Made by a program: the position numbers and the translations under genes
The notes under the pieces: generated by a model
The model's input: only the letters and a program-made list of their open reading frames with translations
Database searches by the model: none
What the model was told of the DNA's origin: nothing
Assembly (NCBI RefSeq): GCF_030068455.1
Contig: NZ_JAQOSQ010000003.1
Span: 1 to 64,000, forward strand
Length of the DNA stretch: 64,000 bases
Reading direction: 5' to 3'
Origin: Roseofilum casamattae BLCC-M143
Lineage (GTDB): Bacteria > Cyanobacteriota > Cyanobacteriia > Cyanobacteriales > Desertifilaceae
Shown here: positions 55,019-64,000 of the stretch, piece after piece
How positions within the stretch are numbered: position 1 is the stretch's first letter
Layout: the number at the start of each line of letters is the position of its first letter

Positions 55019-57097
55019 ATGCACAATATTTTTACGAATGAAATCGCTTTTGACCCACTTTTACAACCCTACCGAGAACGTGCCGATCGCATCATGGTAG
55101 GGATGAATTTTTTTTTATGCCTCATTTGCATTGCTCTCATCCCTTTGCACCATACAGAGATTGCAGTATTGAGCATTGGAATGCCAACCTTATTAATTTC
55201 AGTATGGCTAAGGTATTATCATTCCGGCACATTAGCTACTCGACTATTTATGGCTTGTGGCTTCATGATTTATACAGCCTTAATTATTCATCAAAATGTT
55301 GGCGTGACTGAAGCCCATTTCTCTGCCTTTGGTTTAATCGGTATACTTCTTTACTATCGAGATTGGCGTACCATTCTTGCTGCTACAGTAACTATTTATC
55401 TACACCATCTCATTCTTGGCTATGCTCAAACGTTGGGTTGTCCTATCTATGTATTTGCAAACCCCCATTTTTGGTTGATGTTTTGTAGCCATATTCTCTA
55501 CTTTCTCCCCTTTGTTGGCATGATGTTATATCTTTCTATTTGGTTGCGTCGAGAAGGATATGAAAACCAACAGGATCTAAAGGCTCTTAGGGAAGTAGAA
55601 CAGGAATTAACCAAACTCAATGAATTACTAGAAAATCGGGTAGAAGAGCGAACGAAGGAACTAGTTGTTGCGAAAGAAAAAGCGGAAGTGGCCAACCAAG
55701 CGAAAAGCTCCTTTATCGCCAATATGAGTCACGAATTACGAACGCCTCTCAATGCGATTTTGGGATTTGCTCAGATTATGACGCGATCGCAAACTCTTCC
55801 CTCAGAACACCAAGAAAGCGTTGGCATTATTAACCGCAGTGGAGAGCATCTTTTGACCCTAATTAATAACATTCTCGACCTCTCTAAAATTGAAGCCGGA
55901 CGTATAACTCTGAACGAGAAAAACTTCGATCTGCATCGCTTGCTCGACGACCTTCACGATATGTTCCAACTCAAAGCCAGCGACAAAGGTTTGCAGTTGC
56001 TTTTAGAATCTGAAGAAAATCTGCCTCGCTACATTCGCACCGATGAAGTCAAACTGCGGCAAATCCTGATTAATTTAATTAACAACGCCCTCAAATTTAC
56101 CGAACAAGGGGGCATTTCTGTCAAAGTCACTCACCAGTTAGAGAAGCAACAGCCAACCACCATACATTTTGCAGTCGAAGACACCGGAGCTGGCATTGCC
56201 CCTGAAGAACTCGACCAGCTCTTTGAAGCGTTTACTCAAACGGCAAGCGGCAAACAAGCCCAAGAAGGAACCGGACTCGGACTCTCCATCAGTCGTAAAT
56301 TTGTGCAATTAATGGGAGGAGACATACAGGCAACCTCTCGCGTGGGAGAAGGAACGGTCTTTAGCTTCGAGATTCAATGTCTGGAAGTAGAAAGCACCGA
56401 TGTGGAAGCATTAAACAGTCAACGGCGCATTATTGCTCTCGAACCGGGTCAACCTCGCTATCGCCTGCTTATTGTCGATGATAAACCAGTCAATCGCCAA
56501 CTATTAATTCATTTGCTCGGTCCTTTAGGTTTCGAGTTGCAAGAAGCCAGTAATGGTAAAGAAGCTGTGGAAGTGTGGGAGCAATGGGAACCCCATCTGA
56601 TTTGGATGGATATGCGGATGCCGGTGATGGATGGATTTGAAGCGACTAAAACGATCAAAGCCACGACCAAAGGACAAGCCACGGCGATCGTGGCCTTAAC
56701 TGCTAGCGTCTTGGAAGAAGAGCGGGCAGTAGTATTATCAGCCGGATGCGATGATTTCCTGCGCAAACCCTTCCGAGACGAGGAAATATTTCAAGCTCTA
56801 GAAAAATATCTAGAGGTGCGTTATATCTACGAAGAGAAAGCACCTTCTTCTGAGAATGAGGCTCTACAAAAAGAAGTGCTGACTGCCGAAAATGTGCAAG
56901 CTTTGTCCCCAGAATTACAGAAGCAATTGCGTCAGGCAGTTATTAGTAGTAGTCAAAAACAAATTGCGGTAGTTGTGGCAGCGATCGCCGAAACAAATCT
57001 GACTTTGTCGGAAGCGATCGCCTCTCGTTTATATAACTTTGAATATGACAAGATTTTGCAATTAATTCCCAATACAAAGGAACCACTTTCATCCTAA
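55019..57097 (+). CDS. Membrane hybrid histidine kinase with receiver domain
   Basis: 692 residues. About six membrane segments (27-172) form an integral sensor, then a coiled coil (about 180-225). The HisKA domain has His238 in NMSHELRTPLNAIL. The HATPase has NLINNALKF, DTGAGIAPEE and GTGLGLSISRK. A receiver domain begins LLIVDDKPVN (about 480) with phosphoacceptor Asp531 in WMDMRMPVMDGFEA. A short C-terminal helical extension ends near IPNTKEPLSS. From 55743 to 57072 the DNA aligns gap-free to 61906-63235 at the end of K7 with few differences. Apart from K7, it is the only protein of the cluster with a receiver. Confidence 0.94.
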   Translation: MHNIFTNEIAFDPLLQPYRERADRIMVGMNFFLCLICIALIPLHHTEIAVLSIGMPTLLISVWLRYYHSGTLATRLFMACGFMIYTALIIHQNVGVTEAHFSAFGLIGILLYYRDWRTILAATVTIYLHHLILGYAQTLGCPIYVFANPHFWLMFCSHILYFLPFVGMMLYLSIWLRREGYENQQDLKALREVEQELTKLNELLENRVEERTKELVVAKEKAEVANQAKSSFIANMSHELRTPLNAILGFAQIMTRSQTLPSEHQESVGIINRSGEHLLTLINNILDLSKIEAGRITLNEKNFDLHRLLDDLHDMFQLKASDKGLQLLLESEENLPRYIRTDEVKLRQILINLINNALKFTEQGGISVKVTHQLEKQQPTTIHFAVEDTGAGIAPEELDQLFEAFTQTASGKQAQEGTGLGLSISRKFVQLMGGDIQATSRVGEGTVFSFEIQCLEVESTDVEALNSQRRIIALEPGQPRYRLLIVDDKPVNRQLLIHLLGPLGFELQEASNGKEAVEVWEQWEPHLIWMDMRMPVMDGFEATKTIKATTKGQATAIVALTASVLEEERAVVLSAGCDDFLRKPFRDEEIFQALEKYLEVRYIYEEKAPSSENEALQKEVLTAENVQALSPELQKQLRQAVISSSQKQIAVVVAAIAETNLTLSEAIASRLYNFEYDKILQLIPNTKEPLSS
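55743..57072 (+). repeat. 1330-base module duplicated at 61906-63235
   Basis: Covers the second half of HisKA, HATPase, receiver and C-terminal extension. The two copies keep a constant offset of 6163 bases from end to end, so no insertion or deletion separates them. Only scattered substitutions are visible. Upstream of the block the two proteins share only the ELxVAKEKAE coiled-coil pattern. Confidence 0.92.
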
Positions 57098-57185
57098 AAA
57101 TTCCCCAGCGCTCGCTGTGACGGAAAATAGGGCATACTAAAGATTAGTGCAAGCGCAACTTGGGTTAAGCTCAAACCGAACGATA

Positions 57186-60100
57186 ATGAATACTCCTTCG
57201 ATCTCCCTCCCCAACTATCAGATCGCAGATCCGATTTACAGTGGTTCTCGTACCCTGGTTTATCGAGCTATCCGCATCCCTGACGAACGAGCTGTCATCA
57301 TTAAAATTCTGCGAAATCCACATCCCCACTTCAACGAACTCCTCGGATTTCGCAATCAATATGCGATCGCCACAAATCTCGACTCTCCCTATATTGTTCG
57401 ACCTCTGGCCTTGGAACGCTATGGCAGCGGCTATGCCCTAGTGATGCCCGATGAGGGAGCCATCTCTCTTTCAGAATACTGGCAAGCATCGGTATCGGAT
57501 CTAACCACTTTTCTGGAGATTTCCATCCAACTGGCAGATGTCCTCCATTACCTAACTCAACAGCGCATCATCCACAAAGACATCAAACCGGCCAACATTC
57601 TCATCCATCCGGAAACCGGACAAGTTCAGCTCATCGACTTCAGCATTGCCTCTTTGCTGCCCAAAGAACAGCAGCAACTGGTCAACCCCAATGTATTAGA
57701 AGGAACCCTAGCCTATATCTCCCCGGAACAAACGGGACGGATGAACCGAGGTATTGACTATCGTACTGATTTTTATTCCTTGGGAGTAACTCTCTACGAA
57801 CTACTGACCGGATTATTACCCTTCAGTAGCGATGACCTCATGGAGTTAATTCACAGTCATATTGCTCAAAAAGTCCAATTTCCCAGCGATCGGAAGATTC
57901 CTCATGTTTTACAGACAATACTGTTGAGACTCATGGCGAAGAATGCCGAGGAGCGATATCAGAGTGCGTTAGGATTGAAACATGACTTAGAGCAATGTTT
58001 GCGATCGCTGCAAGACATGGGAGAAATTGCCGAGTTTGAATTAGGAGAGAGAGATATTTGCGATCGCTTCATCATTCCCGAAAAGCTCTACGGACGGGAA
58101 ACAGAGCTTCAAACCCTCTTAGAAGCCTTTGAAGACGTAGCCAATGGCACCAGTAAAATGATGCTCGTGGCTGGATTTTCTGGAATCGGGAAAACCGCTG
58201 TCATTAATGAAGTTCACAAACCCATTGTCGAAAAGCGCGGCTATTTTATCAAAGGTAAATTCGACCAATTTAACCGCAACATTCCCTTCTCTGCTTTCGT
58301 GCAAGCCTTTCGAGATTTAATGGGACAACTGTTAAGTGAATTGGATGAGGAACTAGCCAACTGGAAGAGCAAAATTCTCGCAGCCTTGGGAGAAAATGGA
58401 CAAGTCTTGATTGATGTGATTCCCGAGTTAGAACGAGTCATCGGCCAGCAACCACCGGCTACAGAGCTTTCCGGAACCGCAGCCCAGAATCGGTTTAATT
58501 TGCTCTTTCAAAAGTTTATTGCGGTCTTCACCACTCCAGAGCATCCCTTAGTCATGTTTCTCGATGACTTGCAATGGGCAGATTCAGCCTCACTCAATCT
58601 GATGAAGGTATTGATGGGAGAGAGTCAGACGGGCTATTTGCTGTTGCTGGGAGCCTATCGAGATAACGAGGTATTTCCCGCTCATCCGCTGATGTTAACG
58701 TTGAGTGACTTGGAAAAACAAGAGGCAGCAATTTCAACCATTACCCTAGCTCCCTTACCCGTTTCTGATATTAATCAATTAATCGCTGAAACCCTAAGTT
58801 GCTCGTCAAGGTTAGCACAACCGCTGACAGAGTTGGTGTATCAAAAGACGAAAGGAAACCCATTTTTTACCACCCAGTTTTTGAAGGGGTTATACGAGGA
58901 TGAGTTGCTTGTCTTCAATTTCAGTCTGGGATATTGGGAATGCGATCTGGTGAAGGTACGAGATGCTGCTTTAACAGATGATGTCGTTGAATTTATGGCT
59001 CGAAGGTTGCAGAAGTTGCCCCAGGTTGCCCAAAAGGTGATGAAATTAGCCGCTTGTATTGGTAATCAATTTGATCTGGAAACCTTGGCAATTGTCTGCG
59101 AGTCCTCCGTTAAAGAGGCTGCAACCGACTTGTGGGTTGCGTTACAGGAGGGGTTGATTCTACCGAGGACTGAGGCGTATAAATTTTTTCAGGCAGGCGA
59201 TCGCGACGAATCATATTCCGATGAGATTGCCGTGAGTTATCGCTTCTTACACGATCTCGTTCAACAAGCAGCCTATTCATTGATTGCCGACGATCGAAAA
59301 CAGCCAGTTCACCTTAAAATCGGACAATTGCTCTTAGCGCATCAATCGAACGGCGAGCAAGAAGATAACGATAACATTTTTAGTATTTTGAACCATCTGA
59401 TGATGGGTATTGATGCTGACCCGTCTTCCATTCCAGTCACGCAGCTTGCAGAACTAGCACTTTCTGCTGGGATGAAAGCCAAACTCTCCATTGCTTATCA
59501 AGCAGCAATTGAATACTTCAATTTTGGACGCTCCCGGCTGCCCGAAGATGCCTGGAATACCCACTACCGACTCATGCTCGATCTCAATCGAGAAAAAGCA
59601 GAATGTGACTATTTAGTCGGTCGATTTGAAGAATCTGAATCCATACTTAACGAGGCCTTGACCAAAGCTCAATCGCCCCTCGATTCAGCTCAAATTTATG
59701 TCATTTTGATGAATCAGTCTATCACTCAAGGAACCAATATCTCAGCAGGTGTTGATGCTGGGATTAAAGGTTTAGCTATTTTAGGACTGAAGCTGTCGAC
59801 TGATACAGCGACTCTAGAACCCCTGGTGGAAGAAGAACTTCAACAAGTTCGGGACACCTTTGATCGAGTGCCTCCTCGGATACTTTTAGAGTTACCTGAA
59901 ATGAGCGATCCAGTGCAACAGAGTTTGATGGAACTCCTCAGTACTTTGTGGACGATCTCTTTTGTCTCTGGAAATCAATTCCTCGGCTGGTTTCTCACGC
60001 TACGAATGATTAATTTATCAATCAAATATGGACGCGCGCCAAGTTCTAGTCTTACCTATAGTTTCTATGCCGTGGCGTTGGCTAATGAAGAGCACTATCA

Positions 60101-63100
60101 AGAAGCCTATGAATTTTGTCGTGTCGCACTAGATTTCGACCGTACTTTCCACAACACCCAATTTATCGGAAAAAATAACAATGCATTCGCCAATCATATT
60201 GCTCCATATGTTCGTCCGCTCGCAGAAAACTTGATTTTATATTCACATTCCATTCAAGTTTGTGCTGAAGTCGGAGATTTGATCTATGGTGTATGGGCTG
60301 CTTTCCTCCTCATCTGGACTCATTTGCTCATCGGAACTCCTTTGCCTTTCGTTGAAGAGGAAATTCAAAAATATATTGACTATGTCCGAAATGTAAACGA
60401 CCAGAACATCCTGAATATTTTTGAACGTCAACACCAACTTGTTCGAGAATTAATGGATAATACGGTTGAGGATGGAACGCTAACCTTGAAAGGATTTGTT
60501 GATAGTCCATTCTTGGAGAATTGGAGAAAGATAAAATTCGATCATGGGATCAACTGGTATGGTTTTCTCGTCTTAAAACGGCTTTATCTGAAAGGGAATT
60601 ACGAGCAAGCCTTGCAGGTCGCTCAATTATTACAAACCACATTGCCGGGAAACAGCGGTCTGTTTCCCATTATTACTTATCACGTTTACTATCCCCTCAG
60701 TCTGAGTGCGGTCTATTCGGCAGCAGACGGTGCAACTCAGACGATTTATTTGCAGCAAATACAAGAACAACAGCAAATACTTCAGAAGTTCTCAGAAAAC
60801 TGTTCGTACAATTTCCTGCACAAATATCAATTAATTTCGGCAGAAATAGCTCGTCTCAATGGCGATCGTATGCAGGCAATGGAGCTATACGATCGCGCCA
60901 TAGCAGGAGCAAAAGAAAATGAATACATTCAAGAAGAAGCCTTAGCTAACGAACTCGCTGCCAAATTCTATCTCGACTGGGGCAAGGAAAAAATAGCAGC
61001 GACCTACATGCAAGAAGCATACTACTGCTACACTCGCTGGGGAGCCAAAGTCAAAACCGACCATCTCGAAGCCAACTACCCTCAATTGTTGCTTCCTATT
61101 CTGCAACAACAACAGGTTGAATTTAACCCAATAGACAGCCTTGCCAATTTAACGCAAATATTAACATCAACGCTCCAAAGCCAAACCCAAAGCAGTACCA
61201 ATATCTCTGAAGCCCTGGACTTTGGCTCCATTGTGCAAGCGGCTCAGAAACTCTCGAACACCATTGAATTAGAGAAACTTCTGGCAGATATTACTCAGAT
61301 TATTCTCACCAATGCGGGAGCCGAAAAAATAGCTTTGTTGGTTCCCGACGAACAACAATGGCAGATTCAAGCTAGGGCAGAACTGGCTAGCGATGGGACG
61401 GTTGTAACCCAAACTTCAGCCGAATCTCTGACCCCAGAAAGTCCAGTTCCAATTCGTTTAATTCAATATGTCAAAAATACCCAAAAACCGGTTCTGATCG
61501 ATGAAGGAAAAACTGACATATCGGGAATTTTGGAAGGCTATCTGCTCGAGCAACAACCGCAAAGCGTCTTTTGTATTCCGCTGCTCAATCAAGGAGAATT
61601 GGTCGCCATTATCTATCTCGAACACGCCACTACCAAAGGAGTATTCACCACCAACCGCCAAACCATTATTGAGTTCCTTTGTGCGCAAGCAGCAGTGGCA
61701 TTACAGAATGCCAAGCTTTATAGCCAAGCTCAAAAATCCCAATGGCAGGCAGAACAGGCATTAAGCGAACTCCAGCAAGCCCAACTTCTATTGGAACAAA
61801 AAGTGATAGAGCGCACTGCCGAACTGGCCGTTGCGAAAGAAAAAGCCGAGGATGCCAACAAAGCCAAAAGTCAGTTTATTGCTAATATGAGCCATGAATT
61901 GCGATCGCCTCTCAATGCGATTTTGGGATTTGCTCAGATTATGACGCGATCGCAAACTCTTCCCTCAGAACACCAAGAAAACGTCGGCATTATTAACCGC
62001 AGTGGAGAGCATCTTTTAACCCTAATTAATAATGTCCTCGACCTCTCCAAAATCGAAGCCGGACGCATAACTCTGAATGAGAAAAACTTCGATCTGCATC
62101 GCTTGCTCGACGACCTTCACGATATGTTCCAACTCAAAGCCAGCGACAAAGGTTTGCAGTTGCTTTTAGAATCTGAAGAACATCTGCCTCGCTACATTCG
62201 CACCGATGAAGTCAAACTGCGGCAAATCCTGATTAATTTAATTAACAACGCCCTCAAATTTACCAAACAAGGAGGCATTTCTGTCAAAGTCACTCACCAG
62301 TTAGAGAAGCAACAGCCAACCACCATACATTTTGCAGTCGAAGACACCGGAGCTGGCATTGCCCCTGAAGAACTCGACCAGCTCTTTGAAGCCTTTACTC
62401 AAACGGCAAGCGGCAAACAAGCCCAAGAAGGAACCGGGTTGGGACTCTCCATCAGTCGTAAATTTGTGCAATTAATGGGAGGAGACATACAGGCAACCTC
62501 TCGCGTGGGAGAAGGAACGGTCTTTAGCTTCGAGATTCAATGTCTGGAAGTAGAAAGCACCGATGTGGAAGCATTAAGCACCCAACGGCGCATTATTGCT
62601 CTCGAACCGGGTCAACCTCGCTATCGTCTTCTAATTGTCGATGATAAACCAGTCAATCGCCAACTATTAATTCATTTGCTCGGTCCTTTAGGCTTCGAGT
62701 TGCAAGAAGCCAGTAATGGTAAAGAAGCTGTGGAAGTGTGGGAGAAATGGGAACCTCATTTAATTTGGATGGATATGCGGATGCCGGTGATGGATGGATT
62801 TGAAGCGACTAAAACGATCAAAGCCACGACCAAAGGACAAGCCACGGCGATCGTGGCCCTGACTGCCAGCGTCTTGGAAGAAGAACGGGCAGTGGTATTA
62901 TCGGCAGGATGCAATGATTTCCTGCGCAAACCTTTCCGAGACGAGGAAATATTTCAAGCCCTAGAAAAACATCTAGAGGTGCGTTATATCTACGAAGAGA
63001 GCGGGCCTTCCTCGAAGAATGAGGCTCCACAAAAAGAAGTGCTGACTGCTGAAAATGTGCAAGCTTTGTCCCCAGAATTACAGAAGCAATTGCGTCAGGC

Positions 63101-63242
63101 AGTTATTAGTAGTAGTCAAAAACAAATTGCGGTAGTTGTGGCAGCGATCGCCGAAACAAATCTGACTTTGTCGGAAGCGATCGCCTCTCGTTTATATAAC
63201 TTTGAATATGACAAGATTTTGCAATTAATTCCCAACGAGTAA
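57186..63242 (+). CDS. Multikinase K7: Ser/Thr kinase - AAA ATPase - helical region - GAF - hybrid histidine kinase with receiver
   Basis: 2018 residues from ATG 57186 (MNTPSISLPNYQIADP), chosen over an in-frame start at 57147 that lacks homology to the paralogs. Kinase loop IHKDIKPANILI about 129, DFS about 148, Walker A about 328, Walker B about 456, GAF about 1348-1511. The C-terminus does not carry the AHEINNP-type kinase of K1-K6. Instead it has the MSHELRSPLN type with His1570, followed by a receiver with Asp1863, taken from or given to the neighbouring membrane kinase. No 24-base insertion (DWGKEKIAATY). All domains look intact, giving Ser/Thr, His and Asp phosphorylation sites in one chain. 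Confidence 0.93.
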   Translation: MNTPSISLPNYQIADPIYSGSRTLVYRAIRIPDERAVIIKILRNPHPHFNELLGFRNQYAIATNLDSPYIVRPLALERYGSGYALVMPDEGAISLSEYWQASVSDLTTFLEISIQLADVLHYLTQQRIIHKDIKPANILIHPETGQVQLIDFSIASLLPKEQQQLVNPNVLEGTLAYISPEQTGRMNRGIDYRTDFYSLGVTLYELLTGLLPFSSDDLMELIHSHIAQKVQFPSDRKIPHVLQTILLRLMAKNAEERYQSALGLKHDLEQCLRSLQDMGEIAEFELGERDICDRFIIPEKLYGRETELQTLLEAFEDVANGTSKMMLVAGFSGIGKTAVINEVHKPIVEKRGYFIKGKFDQFNRNIPFSAFVQAFRDLMGQLLSELDEELANWKSKILAALGENGQVLIDVIPELERVIGQQPPATELSGTAAQNRFNLLFQKFIAVFTTPEHPLVMFLDDLQWADSASLNLMKVLMGESQTGYLLLLGAYRDNEVFPAHPLMLTLSDLEKQEAAISTITLAPLPVSDINQLIAETLSCSSRLAQPLTELVYQKTKGNPFFTTQFLKGLYEDELLVFNFSLGYWECDLVKVRDAALTDDVVEFMARRLQKLPQVAQKVMKLAACIGNQFDLETLAIVCESSVKEAATDLWVALQEGLILPRTEAYKFFQAGDRDESYSDEIAVSYRFLHDLVQQAAYSLIADDRKQPVHLKIGQLLLAHQSNGEQEDNDNIFSILNHLMMGIDADPSSIPVTQLAELALSAGMKAKLSIAYQAAIEYFNFGRSRLPEDAWNTHYRLMLDLNREKAECDYLVGRFEESESILNEALTKAQSPLDSAQIYVILMNQSITQGTNISAGVDAGIKGLAILGLKLSTDTATLEPLVEEELQQVRDTFDRVPPRILLELPEMSDPVQQSLMELLSTLWTISFVSGNQFLGWFLTLRMINLSIKYGRAPSSSLTYSFYAVALANEEHYQEAYEFCRVALDFDRTFHNTQFIGKNNNAFANHIAPYVRPLAENLILYSHSIQVCAEVGDLIYGVWAAFLLIWTHLLIGTPLPFVEEEIQKYIDYVRNVNDQNILNIFERQHQLVRELMDNTVEDGTLTLKGFVDSPFLENWRKIKFDHGINWYGFLVLKRLYLKGNYEQALQVAQLLQTTLPGNSGLFPIITYHVYYPLSLSAVYSAADGATQTIYLQQIQEQQQILQKFSENCSYNFLHKYQLISAEIARLNGDRMQAMELYDRAIAGAKENEYIQEEALANELAAKFYLDWGKEKIAATYMQEAYYCYTRWGAKVKTDHLEANYPQLLLPILQQQQVEFNPIDSLANLTQILTSTLQSQTQSSTNISEALDFGSIVQAAQKLSNTIELEKLLADITQIILTNAGAEKIALLVPDEQQWQIQARAELASDGTVVTQTSAESLTPESPVPIRLIQYVKNTQKPVLIDEGKTDISGILEGYLLEQQPQSVFCIPLLNQGELVAIIYLEHATTKGVFTTNRQTIIEFLCAQAAVALQNAKLYSQAQKSQWQAEQALSELQQAQLLLEQKVIERTAELAVAKEKAEDANKAKSQFIANMSHELRSPLNAILGFAQIMTRSQTLPSEHQENVGIINRSGEHLLTLINNVLDLSKIEAGRITLNEKNFDLHRLLDDLHDMFQLKASDKGLQLLLESEEHLPRYIRTDEVKLRQILINLINNALKFTKQGGISVKVTHQLEKQQPTTIHFAVEDTGAGIAPEELDQLFEAFTQTASGKQAQEGTGLGLSISRKFVQLMGGDIQATSRVGEGTVFSFEIQCLEVESTDVEALSTQRRIIALEPGQPRYRLLIVDDKPVNRQLLIHLLGPLGFELQEASNGKEAVEVWEKWEPHLIWMDMRMPVMDGFEATKTIKATTKGQATAIVALTASVLEEERAVVLSAGCNDFLRKPFRDEEIFQALEKHLEVRYIYEESGPSSKNEAPQKEVLTAENVQALSPELQKQLRQAVISSSQKQIAVVVAAIAETNLTLSEAIASRLYNFEYDKILQLIPNE

Positions 63243-63332
63243 ATTTAAAGATGATATATCTTGAAATTCTCAATTTATTGCCTCAAGTCGTTAAAATAAA
63301 GTGAAATTACAGCAGGATAAGAAAGAGCGTTG

Positions 63333-63992
63333 ATGAACGACACAGCTACGCACAGAAATGGGTCTCTTGGCGATCGCAATCCCGTATTACTCATCCACGG
63401 TATTTTTCGCAAAGCTTATGTGTTCGATAAGATGGCAAGATTTTTAGACGATCGCGGATGGGAAGTACATCGATTTAATGTGGTTCCCAATACTTCTGTG
63501 GTAGGCTTAGACCGATTGGCTTTACAGATTAAAGATTATGTAGATACTCATTTTTCCCCCGAACAACCCATCGATCTGGTGGGATTAAGCATGGGAGGAT
63601 TGGTCAGTCGCTACTACCTGCAACGCCTGGGAGGAATTGAGAGAGTTCAGCGATTTATTACCATTGCTTCGCCCCATCATGGCACTTATTTAGCTTATTT
63701 TCTTCCCTTTATTGGCTGCGTGCAAATGCGTCCGGGGAGCAACTTTTTAAAGGATCTCAATCAAGACGCGCAACAGCTCGATCGACTGCAGTTTACCTCA
63801 ATTCGGACGGATTATGATTTTGTCATTATTCCAGCGAATAGTTCGCACATGCCAGTCGGCCGCAATCTGAAAATTCCGGTGTTTCCCCATGCGATGATGG
63901 TGCGTAGCGATCGCACGTTGGCCATTGTTGAAAACGCCTTGATGGAGAAACCGCGATCGCCGCTGAAAAACCGGATTTCTCGCTCTACCTGA
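63333..63992 (+). CDS. Lipase-like alpha/beta hydrolase
   Basis: 219 residues from ATG 63333, which directly follows a possible TTG. PVLLIHGIFRKAYVFDKMA (about 18-36) has the oxyanion-hole HG. The nucleophile elbow is VGLSMGGLVSRYYLQ (GxSxG, Ser about 89). ASPHHGTYLAYF follows, as in triacylglycerol lipase/PGAP1-like proteins. A His near the C-terminus (FPHAMMV, about 187-193) and an Asp before it would complete the triad. No signal peptide, so probably cytoplasmic. It is separated from K7 by 90 bases and not obviously linked to it. Confidence 0.88.
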   Translation: MNDTATHRNGSLGDRNPVLLIHGIFRKAYVFDKMARFLDDRGWEVHRFNVVPNTSVVGLDRLALQIKDYVDTHFSPEQPIDLVGLSMGGLVSRYYLQRLGGIERVQRFITIASPHHGTYLAYFLPFIGCVQMRPGSNFLKDLNQDAQQLDRLQFTSIRTDYDFVIIPANSSHMPVGRNLKIPVFPHAMMVRSDRTLAIVENALMEKPRSPLKNRISRST

Positions 63993-64000
63993 AGTCATGA

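Overview
The window reads as a piece of a cyanobacterial chromosome, most likely from a filamentous, signalling-rich species of the Oscillatoriales type. This is an inference from several signs. The HIP1 octamer GCGATCGC and its core are scattered densely through genes and gaps. The adenosylhomocysteinase, FHA-fused penicillin-binding protein, XisH/XisI pair and giant Ser/Thr-His multikinases are typical of that phylum. Genus and species cannot be settled from the sequence alone. No tRNA, rRNA or CRISPR array was seen.

Left part (1-18000), mostly ordinary chromosome. An IS1634-type transposase runs off the left edge. It is followed by a four-PAS class III adenylate cyclase (minus strand), dapB, a possible Cys-rich micro-ORF, a hypothetical protein, RNase III, a divergent QueD/PTPS-like protein, a class A penicillin-binding protein with an N-terminal FHA domain (minus), a PsiE-like membrane protein and an acyl-CoA dehydrogenase-like protein. 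Next come an overlapping xisH-xisI pair and a translationally coupled pair made of a small protein and a retropepsin-like protein. An SDR-flavin monooxygenase operon (minus) is divergent from ahcY, and an ExoD-like protein follows. A toxin-antitoxin patch (minus) holds a PIN toxin, its antitoxin, a chimeric half-antitoxin and another small protein.

Right part (18138-63242), the striking region: about 45 kb, all on the plus strand, dominated by seven giant paralogous multikinases of 1787-2018 residues (called K1-K7 here). Each has a Ser/Thr kinase domain, an AAA-type ATPase, a long helical region, a GAF domain and a histidine kinase. K7 also carries a receiver domain. Interspersed are a truncated histidine kinase remnant (18138-18560), a kinase pseudogene split around a small GAF histidine kinase (40901-42915), a rhodanese and a membrane hybrid histidine kinase (55019-57097). 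The catalytic core of that membrane kinase is nearly identical to the C-terminus of K7. The paralogs are mosaics. Long, almost identical nucleotide blocks in the 3' histidine-kinase part are shared between neighbours (K2/K3, K4/K5, membrane kinase/K7), while the central helical region has diverged strongly. All seven replace the Gly of the DFG motif by Ser. Short palindromic repeats are inserted in frame in several of them. The cluster looks like an expanding family with diversified input and homogenised output. No separate response regulator gene lies beside it. A lipase-like alpha/beta hydrolase closes the window.
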